A stretch of 64,000 nucleotides of DNA, taken from the NCBI RefSeq assembly GCF_900182565.1, contig NZ_FXTI01000001.1, positions 62,001 through 126,000 on the forward strand, read 5' to 3'. Every line of letters begins with the position of its first letter. The stretch's first letter is position 1. The stretch is from Melghirimyces algeriensis (GTDB lineage Bacteria; Bacillota; Bacilli; Thermoactinomycetales; DSM-45169). Of this stretch, positions 8,654 through 16,734 are shown piece after piece. The translations under genes were made by a program, and so were the position numbers. The notes below the pieces were generated by a model. That model had not been told where the DNA came from. It saw only the letters and a list, made by a program, of their open reading frames with translations, and searched no databases.

Positions 8654-10303
8654 TTAAGCCCCCAGATGATCTTGAATATCTGACTTGATCCCATCCGCTT
8701 TTGGACCGTAGATCGCTTGAACCCCCTGATCTTTAACGATCAGCCCTAATGCACCGTTTTCTTTCCATTTTTGCTCTGGTTGAACCTGATCCGCATCCTT
8801 TACGGTGACGCGAAGGCGGGTCATGCAGGCATCCACTTCTTCAATATTATCCGTCCCTCCTAAAAGATCGATAATGGTGGCTGCGAGAGAATCGCTTTGG
8901 GCAGGCTTTGCTGTCTTTGTTTGTGCGTTTTGTCCATTTTCTTCGGATTCAATGTAATTTCCGGCGCGTCCAGGGGTGGGGAAGTTAAACTTTTTAATTA
9001 AAATATTGAATACAGTAAAGTTTACTCCAAAGAACAGAAAGCATACAATGACAAAATTGATCAAATCTTGCAATAGTCCAGCGTTTATCATCAAAGGTGT
9101 CCGTGTCAGAAATTCAATAAAGCCAAATGCATGAATACGCAGGTTAATGAGATCCGCCAAGGCAAAAGCCAACCCGGTCGTAATGGCGTAAACGATATAC
9201 AATACAGGAGCCACAAACAGAAACATAAACTCAATCGGCTCTGTCACTCCGGTTAAAAATACAGCCAGCGCGGCAGAAAAGAACATGGATTGATATTTTT
9301 TACGTTTGTCTTTATCCACATTTCTGTACATGGCAAGGGCAATTCCAAGCAGCGATGCGGTGGATGTGATCACTTGTCCAACCTTGAAGCGAGCCGGAGT
9401 CACGTCGGAAAGCAATGCTTTATATTTTTCCTGTTCCCCTGATGCCAATAGGTTATTTAAATCCGTGATCCAGGCAAGCCAGAGGGGGTCTTGTCCGGCG
9501 ACGGTCTGTCCTGCCTTTCCTCCCGTTAAAATGGTGTAGGTTCCGCCAATTTCCGTATAGTTCATCGGCACCGTCAGCATATGGTGCAGACCAAATGGCA
9601 ATAACAGACGTTCCAGGGTACCAAACACAAAGGGAGCGAGGATGGGGGCCGTATCCTTCGATGTGGCGATCCAGACACCAAAATCGTTTAATAGACCTTG
9701 AATAAAGGGCCATACAAGGGCTAAAAGGATTGCTGATACAACCGAATATACAATTACCACAAACGGCACAAACCGTTTTCCGTTAAAGAAAGCAAGGGAT
9801 TTTGGCAATTTGTTGAAATTGTAATATTTGTTAAACAGATTGGCTCCCAAAAAACCGGAGATAATTCCCACAAATACTCCCATATTTAAAGCCGGGGCTC
9901 CAAGAACAGAGGTAAAATAATCTTTGACAATCAGTTCGCTTCCCAATAATGAAGTGGTGACGGCTTCGGGGTCCTGCAACATGGAATTGTCCACATTGAA
10001 AATGACACCGGTTACCCGGTTGATCAGAATGAAGGAAAGCAGTGCAGCAAACGCTCCGCCGGCCCGCTCCTTTGCCCATGATCCTCCAATGGCCACAGCA
10101 AATAATATATGAAGGTTTGTAATAATCGCCCAACCGATATCTTCCATGATTTTTGCGATTGTTTCAACAAAGGCGATATCACCACCCGACATGGCAATGA
10201 GCTTGCCGAGTGAGATCATTAAACCGGCAGAAGGCATAACGGCTACGACAACCAATAAAGCCTTCCCAAACTTTTGCCAAAAATCAAAGGATGTAAATTT
10301 CAT
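8654..10303 (-). CDS. PTS transporter, EIICB for an alpha-glucoside (maltose type)
   Basis: 549-residue phosphotransferase permease. The EIIC membrane domain (about 1-435) begins FDFWQKFGKALLVVVAVMPSAGLMISLG and contains PFGLHHMLTVP and TGVTEPIEFMFLF, all typical of the glucose/maltose family. A linker leads to an EIIB domain with the phosphorylation cysteine in VDACMTRLRVTV (about residue 490). No EIIA is attached, so EIIA must be supplied in trans. The gene lies 128 bases downstream of an alpha-glucosidase gene and has a cre site just upstream. Maltose or a related disaccharide is the likely cargo. B. subtilis MalP is the closest model I can name. Confidence 0.9.
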   Translation of the reverse strand: MKFTSFDFWQKFGKALLVVVAVMPSAGLMISLGKLIAMSGGDIAFVETIAKIMEDIGWAIITNLHILFAVAIGGSWAKERAGGAFAALLSFILINRVTGVIFNVDNSMLQDPEAVTTSLLGSELIVKDYFTSVLGAPALNMGVFVGIISGFLGANLFNKYYNFNKLPKSLAFFNGKRFVPFVVIVYSVVSAILLALVWPFIQGLLNDFGVWIATSKDTAPILAPFVFGTLERLLLPFGLHHMLTVPMNYTEIGGTYTILTGGKAGQTVAGQDPLWLAWITDLNNLLASGEQEKYKALLSDVTPARFKVGQVITSTASLLGIALAMYRNVDKDKRKKYQSMFFSAALAVFLTGVTEPIEFMFLFVAPVLYIVYAITTGLAFALADLINLRIHAFGFIEFLTRTPLMINAGLLQDLINFVIVCFLFFGVNFTVFNILIKKFNFPTPGRAGNYIESEENGQNAQTKTAKPAQSDSLAATIIDLLGGTDNIEEVDACMTRLRVTVKDADQVQPEQKWKENGALGLIVKDQGVQAIYGPKADGIKSDIQDHLGA

Positions 10304-10320
10304 GTTCCCTCACCCTTTCA

Positions 10321-10334
10321 TGAAATCGATTTCA
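10321..10334. promoter_or_regulatory. cre site (CcpA catabolite control)
   Basis: TGAAATCGATTTCA is a perfect 14-base palindrome and fits the cre consensus TGWAANCGNTNWCA at every fixed position. It lies 18 bases before the PTS start, between malL and the PTS gene. Confidence 0.75.
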
Positions 10335-10431
10335 AAAAACGGAAGAACCAAAGCACAGCATGGGGGTGTGAATTGGCAGAATGAGATGGACAGGTAGGGA
10401 AAGCCTGCCTGATCTTCCCTGTATCTGATCC

Positions 10432-12096
10432 TTATCTGACGCGATACACTCTCGTTTCATAGGGCTTTAATTGAAATTGTGTCAAAGGGGGATGATCGTT
10501 GACTTTATAATTACTAAGCATCAGTCTGGAATCGTGTAATGGAATGTCCGGATGATGATATTCGGCGTCTTTTGCTGTCAGGTTGCTGATCACCACCATT
10601 TTTTCCTGTTCGGATTCCCGTGTATAAGCATAAATTTGCGGGTGATCCTTTAACAGTAATTGATAGGTGCCATATGTAAACACCTTGTGTTTTTTCTTCA
10701 GCGCAATCATTTTTTTATAGAAATGAAGAATGGAATGGGGATCGTTCCATTGTTTTTTTACATTGATCTTTGGATAGTTTGGATTGACTTCAAGCCAGGG
10801 AGTACCGGTTGTAAAGCCCGCATTGGGTTCATCAGACCATTGCATGGGTGTTCGTGAGTTATCACGGGAAGTGGCCCAGATCTGTTCCATGATCTCAGAA
10901 TGAGGGATTCCTTCTTCCCGTTTAAGGCGGTACATATTTTTCACCGCTACATCGTCATAGGATTCGATGTTTGGAAACCGAACATTGGTCATACCGATTT
11001 CCTGCCCTTGATAGATAAATGGGGTGCCTTGCATCAAGAAATACATGGCAGCCAATGAGGTGGCGCTTTCCCGCCAGTACTCCCGATCATTTCCCCATGT
11101 GGATACCACACGGGCCTGGTCATGGTTTTCAATAAACAAGGCGTTCCAGCCTTTGTTTTCCAGTCCCTTTTGCCATCGGGTCAAGACCTCTTTTAAACCG
11201 ATAATATCCAAGTCTTTTTTGGTTTCCGGATTCCATAAATTCAGATGTTCAAATTGAAAGATCATATTGAATATTCCGGACCCTTCTCCAACCCAAAGCT
11301 CTGCATCTTCCACACTCACACCATTGGCTTCTCCAACAGTCATAATATCGTATTGTGCAAACGTTTTCCTTTTTAACTCCTCTAAATACGTATGAATGCC
11401 TTTTACATTCATATGCTTCTCAAAAGAAGGCACATATTTCAATCCGTCCGGATTGGGCAGATCCGGCAGCCCTTCTTCCTTTTTGATGTGGCTGATGGCA
11501 TCTACCCTGAAACCGTCAATTCCTTTATCCAACCACCAGTTGATCATGCGATAAAGGGTGTTTCGAACCTCTTTGTTTTCCCAATTTAAATCCGGTTGCT
11601 TTTTGGAAAACACATGCAGATAATACTGTTCGGTTTGTTCGTCATACTCCCAGGCGGAGCCGCCAAAGATACTCTCCCAATTATTCGGTTCTTTTCCTGA
11701 CTTCCCGTCACGCCAAATATACCAATTCCGCTTAGCGCTTTCCTTGGATGCACGTGACTCAATAAACCAGGGGTGTTCGTCACTGGTATGGTTGATGACC
11801 AGATCCATAATCAATTTCATCCCACGGTTGTGAACTGCTTTCAACAACTGATCAAAGTCATCCATCGTTCCGAACTCATCCATGATATCCTGATAATCAC
11901 TGATATCGTACCCGTTATCATCATTTGGGGATTGGTATATGGGGCAAATCCAAATCACATCAATGCCCAATTCTTTTAAGTAGTCCAGTTTGGAAATGAT
12001 CCCTTGGAGATCACCAACTCCGTCCCCATTTGAATCCAAAAAGCTCCTCGGGTAAATTTGATAGGCGATTGCTTCCTTCCACCATGCTGTTTTCAT
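10432..12096 (-). CDS. malL: GH13 alpha-glucosidase (MalL type)
   Basis: 554-residue cytoplasmic GH13 enzyme hydrolysing alpha-glucosides delivered by the adjacent PTS. GFRVDA places the nucleophile at Asp199, GEANG the acid/base at Glu256 and ENHDQAR the transition-state Asp at 326, matching the usual numbering of Bacillus oligo-1,6-glucosidases. The residue after Asp199 is Ala; Ala or Thr here is linked to alpha-1,4 preference and Val to alpha-1,6. Maltose or maltose-6-phosphate therefore fits better than isomaltose. Start ATG 12096 follows GAGAGAGG. Likely promoter: TTGAAA, 17 bases, TTATGA on the minus strand near 12150-12180, with an operator downstream. Confidence 0.93.
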   Translation of the reverse strand: MKTAWWKEAIAYQIYPRSFLDSNGDGVGDLQGIISKLDYLKELGIDVIWICPIYQSPNDDNGYDISDYQDIMDEFGTMDDFDQLLKAVHNRGMKLIMDLVINHTSDEHPWFIESRASKESAKRNWYIWRDGKSGKEPNNWESIFGGSAWEYDEQTEQYYLHVFSKKQPDLNWENKEVRNTLYRMINWWLDKGIDGFRVDAISHIKKEEGLPDLPNPDGLKYVPSFEKHMNVKGIHTYLEELKRKTFAQYDIMTVGEANGVSVEDAELWVGEGSGIFNMIFQFEHLNLWNPETKKDLDIIGLKEVLTRWQKGLENKGWNALFIENHDQARVVSTWGNDREYWRESATSLAAMYFLMQGTPFIYQGQEIGMTNVRFPNIESYDDVAVKNMYRLKREEGIPHSEIMEQIWATSRDNSRTPMQWSDEPNAGFTTGTPWLEVNPNYPKINVKKQWNDPHSILHFYKKMIALKKKHKVFTYGTYQLLLKDHPQIYAYTRESEQEKMVVISNLTAKDAEYHHPDIPLHDSRLMLSNYKVNDHPPLTQFQLKPYETRVYRVR

Positions 12097-12127
12097 AGGA
12101 TTCCTCTCTCTATTTCAGGGTGTTTTG

Positions 12128-12141
12128 TGCAACCGTTTGCA
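12128..12141. promoter_or_regulatory. LacI/GalR-type or cre operator upstream of malL
   Basis: TGCAACCGTTTGCA is a near-perfect 14-base dyad with a central CG, the form bound by LacI/GalR-family repressors and by CcpA. It lies about 30 bases upstream of malL and downstream of the candidate -10, where a roadblock or repressor would act. No LacI gene is in the window. Confidence 0.65.
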
Positions 12142-12205
12142 TTAATTTCATCATAAAGCGTTTTAGGGATTTTTTCAAGATGGAATTTCACTATGACCTT
12201 GTGGG

Positions 12206-12774
12206 TCAATTATGAATGGAGAAACGCAGGCTGACCTCAGCCCGCGTTTTCATTTGATAACAGTCAACCGTCATGCAACCTTCTTTCCATTTGATTCCTT
12301 GTTCAAAGGTGATGATTTGATTTGCTCCTGCAATCACCCAAGTGTAGGTATCTTCTTCTGGAAGATAGCACTTATATTTCATGCCGGTTACGGTTGTTGG
12401 ATGACCGTTAACGTTAATGGTTTCATTATGTGGTCGAATCCAGCGGTTCTCCAATCGCTCAAATAATCCAGGTTCAATTTGGTGAAGAAATGATTGTGCA
12501 AGTTTCTCCGTTTGTGCTTTGGAAGGAAGGACTTGATTGGATGCAAAGCGTGGGTCCATCCAAGTGGCTCCCAAAATTTTGTTGTCCTCTTTTTGAATGG
12601 TAAAAGGAGTAGTGTTCTCCCCCCAAACCGTTATTTTTGCCGTCTTGATTTTTCATAACGAAATACCCATATGTCTTTTTGGTTTTGTTTTCCGTCACGA
12701 ATTGCTTTTAACTTGTAACCTTTGGGTGCACAGAGTCGTTGCAGGGCTTGCTTTAACACAACATGATTACCCAT
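12206..12774 (-). pseudogene. Unrecognised gene broken by one frameshift
   Basis: From ATG 12774, with TGAGGT ten bases upstream, one frame encodes MGNHVVLKQALQRL through DIWVFRYEK and then meets a stop about 12632. A second frame continues from there as KIKTAKITVWGENTTPF and runs to a stop at 12206. The frames join smoothly if one A is added to the five-base A run at 12649-12653, giving about 190 residues ending RAEVSLRFSIHN. A single-base loss or a sequencing error explains this best. I do not recognise the protein. It has no membrane segment and follows the MFS gene by 52 bases. Confidence 0.65.
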
Positions 12775-12826
12775 GGGTTTTACCTCATGATAGGGTCGTT
12801 TGAACAAAAACGGTGGAAGTCGATGC

Positions 12827-14002
12827 TTATCCATGATCCGGTCGAATAAAGAAAGACGTGAAAAGGCCGATGCTGAGGACAAGTGCCAGCATTTCAAATG
12901 TGAAGAGGTAGCTACCGGTTTGAAGAAACCAAATGGCGACGATGGGTCCCAGTGTGGCCCCGATAAACAGAATAAAGGTATACAGTGATACGGCCACACC
13001 CCGTGCTTCCCCGCCCAGTTGACCCACCCATGAAATGAGTGTGGGTACGGTGACGGAGATCCCGGTGACAAAGAGGACGCTCATGATTCCAACCACCCAC
13101 ACCGTGGAGCTGAATCCCAGAAGTGCAAGACCGAGAACGGCCAGGGTCAACCCTCCCCGAAGGACATACTGTATCCCGAAACGGGCAACCAATCGACCGG
13201 CCATCGGGGAGAACAACATGCCGATCACTCCAATGGCACGGATGGTTAGAATGTGCTGGCTCGTCAGCCCAAACTGTTTATCCAAATAATTGCCCAGTGT
13301 GGTGTACATTCCCACAAAAGCTAGCAGTAACGTGATGGTGATGAGGTAACACAGAATCAGGGGTTTTTTTGTTAGGACTCTTCCCATCTGTTTCACAGGG
13401 GCGAGCAAATCTTGATCCTGGTCTTGTCTTTCCCCTCTGTGCAGGATCAAAGCAACCAAAACAGAAGTCATCAAATAGATGGCTCCAAGAATATAGAAGA
13501 CATTCTTCCAGCCCAGTTGCTGACTGACAAAGCTGCTGTATACCTGTCCCGCGATGCCCGCCATTAAAAAGCCGGTACTGACAAACCCAATGGTGGTTAC
13601 CCGCTTTTTTACCGGGAACCTTTCTACAACATACGCCAGCGCTGCCGGGGCAAATGTTGCCGCTGCCATTCCCTGAAGGCTGCGCAGGATGACCAGCAAT
13701 ATGAAGTGATCAACGATTCCCAGTACGGGGGAGATCAGGGTTAGCAGGATCAACCCGATCAGGATCATTTGTTTTCGGCCGAAGCGATCGGATAGGGGAC
13801 CAAAGAACAGAAATCCCAGGGCATAGAACAGAGAAAATGCGCTTCCGGTCCAGGCGGCCTGAGCGGTTGTTACCTTAAATGTTTCGGAAAATACGGAAAC
13901 CAAAGGAATGGTGACATAGAGGCTGGAAACGATGACCAGCCCACACCAAAACAGAATGGCTGTTTGCAAGGAATCATTTTTTGCTTTCACGAGTCCGTTC
14001 AT
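12827..14002 (-). CDS. MFS transporter
   Basis: 391 residues with about 12 membrane segments, arranged like drug/H+ antiporters of the AraJ/YdhP-type subfamily. The loop motif GPLSDRFGRKQ lies after the second segment (about 55-65). I use ATG 14002 (MNGLVKAKNDSLQ); the longer frame from 14089 lies inside the upstream gene and looks non-coding. GTG 13990 is another option. The start overlaps the end of the AhpD-like gene, so the two are coupled, and both lie opposite a MerR regulator. Export of a toxic or redox-active compound is plausible but the substrate is unknown. Confidence 0.88.
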   Translation of the reverse strand: MNGLVKAKNDSLQTAILFWCGLVIVSSLYVTIPLVSVFSETFKVTTAQAAWTGSAFSLFYALGFLFFGPLSDRFGRKQMILIGLILLTLISPVLGIVDHFILLVILRSLQGMAAATFAPAALAYVVERFPVKKRVTTIGFVSTGFLMAGIAGQVYSSFVSQQLGWKNVFYILGAIYLMTSVLVALILHRGERQDQDQDLLAPVKQMGRVLTKKPLILCYLITITLLLAFVGMYTTLGNYLDKQFGLTSQHILTIRAIGVIGMLFSPMAGRLVARFGIQYVLRGGLTLAVLGLALLGFSSTVWVVGIMSVLFVTGISVTVPTLISWVGQLGGEARGVAVSLYTFILFIGATLGPIVAIWFLQTGSYLFTFEMLALVLSIGLFTSFFIRPDHG

Positions 14003-14336
14003 ATGGAGTAAAGGATTCTCCTTTCTTTTCAGTGGTGTCAAGCTCCTCCAGCATGTCTGGGAGCACGGATAGGAAGGGGCAGAGTCCACCTGCCGGAATG
14101 GTCAGCATGATGGATTCTTTGATTTCTTCCGGAGTGGCTCCGGCCTCCAATGCTTCGCGGATATGGACGCGAACCGCAGGTGTATACCGATTTGCGGTTA
14201 ATACGGCAAGATAAACAAGCTGTTTTGTTTTCTCATCCAATGCTTTCGAACTGACCGATTGATACAGTTGGGCGAAAATGGTTGAGGTTTCCGGAAATGC
14301 TTGCTTAAATTCTTCAAAAGCAGGATTTTTTGTCAT
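13974..14336 (-). CDS. Carboxymuconolactone decarboxylase/AhpD-like protein
   Basis: 120-residue all-alpha protein of the CMD family. The helical hairpin VRVHIREALEAGATPEEIKESI is typical. Most AhpD-like members have a CxxC or Cys at the start of this helix for peroxide reduction. Here the position reads TPAVRVH with no cysteine; the only cysteine is later, in GGLCPFL. A thiol peroxidase role is therefore doubtful. It is the first gene of a two-gene operon with the MFS exporter and its promoter region holds a dyad that fits the divergent MerR protein. Confidence 0.85.
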   Translation of the reverse strand: MTKNPAFEEFKQAFPETSTIFAQLYQSVSSKALDEKTKQLVYLAVLTANRYTPAVRVHIREALEAGATPEEIKESIMLTIPAGGLCPFLSVLPDMLEELDTTEKKGESFTPYERTRESKK

Positions 14337-14377
14337 ATCATCATCCCTTCAGGCTTCATTAATGTAATATATCATCG

Positions 14378-14408
14378 TATATTGTAACTTATCTACAATA
14401 TAAGTCAA
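14378..14408 (-). promoter_or_regulatory. MerR-type promoter with dyad in an over-long spacer
   Basis: Leftward, TTGACT (14408-14403) is followed after 19 bases by AATATA (14383-14378), or after 16 by TACAAT. An exact eight-base inverted repeat, ATATTGTA (14379-14386) and TACAATAT (14394-14401), fills the spacer. A dyad inside a 19-base spacer is the hallmark of MerR-activated promoters. The facing merR-type gene has its own candidate promoter, TTGTAG, 17 bases, TAAAAT, about 14430-14458. Confidence 0.65.
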
Positions 14409-14489
14409 TATGTTACGTCTGATTTATTTGTAGCTGATTTGCTTTTATCGTAAAATCATTACAAGAAGAATCTATCCGGAGGGCGATTT

Positions 14490-14831
14490 ATGGATCAAAA
14501 AAAAGGAACCGAAAACGTTTTGCTCGATGTTGATTTCCTTCAGAAATTGGTTGTCGGTATTGGTGAAGTTTCCGAGATTACCGGTGTACCTGCACGAAAG
14601 ATTCGTTATTGGGAAGAAAAAGGCATCATCCAATCGGAGAAAGAGGGCGAAGGAACAACCCGAAGATACAATTACTTGAACATCAAAAAAATATTGTTGA
14701 TCCAGGAGTTGGTGGAGGAAGGCTACACACTGGATTCAGCTGCTAAAAAAGTGGAGGATCGGATGGAAAATCTCAATGAAGCATTCAGAAAGCTAGCCAC
14801 CCTTGCCACGGATCAAAAAGACGATGCGTGA
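14490..14831 (+). CDS. MerR-family transcriptional regulator
   Basis: 113 residues. The winged helix-turn-helix starts at about residue 20 (GIGEVSEITGVPARKIRYWEEKGII), and TTRRYNYLNIKKILLIQELVEEGYTL completes the MerR domain. A short helix follows for dimerisation. The effector part is only about 25 residues with no cysteines, so metal sensing of the CueR or ZntR kind is unlikely. Start ATG 14490 follows CGGAGGG. It is divergent from the AhpD-like/MFS operon, whose promoter has the dyad described above. Confidence 0.88.
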   Translation: MDQKKGTENVLLDVDFLQKLVVGIGEVSEITGVPARKIRYWEEKGIIQSEKEGEGTTRRYNYLNIKKILLIQELVEEGYTLDSAAKKVEDRMENLNEAFRKLATLATDQKDDA

Positions 14832-14839
14832 ATGAATTC

Positions 14840-14862
14840 AGCTCCCTGCGGGGAGCTTTTTT
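14840..14862 (+). terminator. Terminator of the MerR gene
   Basis: AGCTCCC and GGGAGCT form a stem around a short TGC(G) loop, followed by six T. Confidence 0.85.
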
Positions 14863-14960
14863 AATGGGTGATTGACAGATTGAAGGGTGTCCGCTAAGAT
14901 AATGAGAAGCTAATTCCATTAAATCCGACCGATAAACTAAGAAATATAGGAGTGGGGTAG

Positions 14961-15758
14961 ATGAAGCGTTTGTTTGCCATGCTGTTGGCTGTTATGTCCA
15001 TGGTGGTTTTGAGTGCTTGTGGCAGTGGTGGTGATGAATCCACCGCAAATGATTCCGATGCACTGCAGGAAATCAAAGAACGGGGCACATTGCGCATCGG
15101 AACAGAAGGGACATATAAACCATTCAGCTTCCGGGATGAGAAGACGGACAAACTGACCGGCTATGATGTGGAAGTGGCCAGAGAGATTGCCAAGCGAATG
15201 GGTGTAAAAGCGGAATTTGTGGAAAGTCCATGGGATTCGATGTTAACTGGGTTGCAGACCGAACGGTTTGATACAGTTGCCAATCAGGTGGGAATTACGG
15301 AGGAACGGAAGGAAAAATTTGATTATTCCCGCCCATATACGGTTTCTTATTCCCAGATTGTTGTTCACAAGGACAACGATTCCATTCAATCGCTGGAAGA
15401 CATTAAAGGCAAGCGGGCAGGACAGACCCCGACCAGCAACTATGGAAAAATGGCCAAAAAAGCGGGAGCCAAGATTGTCGCTTATGAAGATATGATGACG
15501 TCGATGCGGGATGTCGCTGCCAAGCGTGTGGATCTGAGTATCAATGACCGATTGGCGATTGCTGCCATGATGAAAGAAACGGATCTGCCGTTAAAAACCG
15601 TGAAAATGGAATCAGAAAAAGCGCAAATGGCCTTTCCCGTCAATAAGGGAAATGAAAGCTTGAAAAAAGAGTTGGATCGGGTGTTGAAAGAGATGGAACA
15701 GGATGGAACATTGGCGAAAATCTCGAAGAAATGGTTTGGGGAAGACGTGTCCAAATAA
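14961..15758 (+). CDS. Amino acid ABC transporter substrate-binding lipoprotein (cystine type)
   Basis: 265-residue lipoprotein: signal peptide and lipobox VLSAC (Cys20). It is a family-3 binding protein: GTLRIGTEGTYKPFSFRDEKTDKLTGYDVEVAREIAKRMG, DTVANQVGITEERKEKFDYSRPY and a closing LAKISKKWFGEDVSK. The ANQVGIT block and overall layout resemble TcyA/FliY cystine binders, so L-cystine or a related amino acid is the best guess. Start ATG 14961 follows AGGAGTGGGG. The permease and ATPase genes follow after 272 bases that carry repeat copy B, so the binding protein mRNA may end or be processed separately. Confidence 0.92.
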   Translation: MKRLFAMLLAVMSMVVLSACGSGGDESTANDSDALQEIKERGTLRIGTEGTYKPFSFRDEKTDKLTGYDVEVAREIAKRMGVKAEFVESPWDSMLTGLQTERFDTVANQVGITEERKEKFDYSRPYTVSYSQIVVHKDNDSIQSLEDIKGKRAGQTPTSNYGKMAKKAGAKIVAYEDMMTSMRDVAAKRVDLSINDRLAIAAMMKETDLPLKTVKMESEKAQMAFPVNKGNESLKKELDRVLKEMEQDGTLAKISKKWFGEDVSK

Positions 15759-15854
15759 AACAATGGAGCGCGGCATCTTCGTAATGACGGGGATGCCCGT
15801 CTTTTGTCCCTGAATATGGACATCATAGACGAAGAGGCTCTTGATGGGATCATT

Positions 15855-15972
15855 CTGAGGTTCATAACAAAGTGGTGAAGGGGAGATTTCCGTTTCCGCC
15901 TCTCTTTCCTCCAACAAGGAAGTGGAAGGAGTCCGCTTCACCCCCTCTTGTTACATTTGCCAGCAGTCTCAG
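15855..15972 (+). repeat. Structured intergenic repeat, copy B
   Basis: The most complete copy. It begins CTGAGGTTCATAACAAAG and GTGGTGAAGGGGAGATTT, continues CCGTTTCCGCC and CTCTTTCCTCC, and closes GGAAGGAGTCCGCTTCACC, CCCTCTTGTTAC and CAGCAGTCTCAG. GGTGAAG pairs exactly with CTTCACC and TAACAA with TTGTTA. CTGAG at the left end pairs with CTCAG at the right. It lies between the genes for an ABC binding protein and its permease, in their orientation. Confidence 0.75.
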
Positions 15973-16030
15973 TCATTCTGTGAGTATGTGAATTCATTTT
16001 TGATTTTGATGGACAGAAAAGAGGGGAAAC

Positions 16031-16717
16031 ATGGCGTTTTTGACGATTCAGTGGGAAAATTTATTTGACGCCCAGTTGGCATGGGAATCGCTTCCCTTTG
16101 TCTTGCAGGGGATGACGTATACCATTTCTCTCAGTTTTATTACCATGGGGATTGGCTTGGTGTTAGGATTGATCACGGCCATGGGAAGAATGTCCGAACG
16201 GGATTGGTTGCGGTATCCGGCCCGGATGTATATCTCCGTGATTCGGGGAACCCCTTTATTGGTTCAGTTATTTATTCTCTACTTTGGATTGACGGTGATT
16301 GGACTGACATTGGAGCCTGTAACAGCCGCAGTGATTGGCTTGTCGCTCAATGTGGGCGGGTATTCAGCGGAGACCATTCGCGGAGCGATCCTTGCCATTC
16401 CCAAAGGACAATGGGAAGCGGCTCAATCGATCAATATGACCCATTGGCAATCGATGCGAAGAATCATCCTGCCGCAAGCGGTGCGGGTGGCGTTGCCTCC
16501 CTTGGCCAACACGTTTTTAAGCCTAGTAAAAGATACATCGCTGTTGTCCGTGATTACGGTTCCTGAGATGTTATATCAGGCCAAGATTATCGGGGGACGC
16601 ACCTTTGATTATATGACCCTTTATTTATTGGTGGCACTATTGTATTGGGTGATTTGTACCTTGCTCAATATTGTGCATGAACGGCTGGAAAAACGCTTTG
16701 GACGGTATGTTGCCTGA
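16031..16717 (+). CDS. Amino acid ABC transporter permease (cystine type)
   Basis: 228 residues with about five membrane segments, HisM/GlnP type. The N-terminal FVLQGMTYTISLSFITMGIGLVLG and the coupling motif EAAQSINMTHWQSMRRIILPQAVRVALPPLAN (EAA loop, about 137-168) are diagnostic. Start ATG 16031 follows GAGGGGAAAC. It is separated from the ATPase by 17 bases. The upstream binding protein gene is the natural partner. The substrate follows that of the binding protein, probably cystine or another polar amino acid. Confidence 0.92.
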   Translation: MAFLTIQWENLFDAQLAWESLPFVLQGMTYTISLSFITMGIGLVLGLITAMGRMSERDWLRYPARMYISVIRGTPLLVQLFILYFGLTVIGLTLEPVTAAVIGLSLNVGGYSAETIRGAILAIPKGQWEAAQSINMTHWQSMRRIILPQAVRVALPPLANTFLSLVKDTSLLSVITVPEMLYQAKIIGGRTFDYMTLYLLVALLYWVICTLLNIVHERLEKRFGRYVA

Positions 16718-16734
16718 AGGAGGAGGTGTGATCC

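Noticed and set aside
14003..14089. N-terminal extension of the MFS gene
   Set aside because: Lies inside the AhpD-like gene and encodes residues before the first membrane segment unlike any MFS N-terminus.
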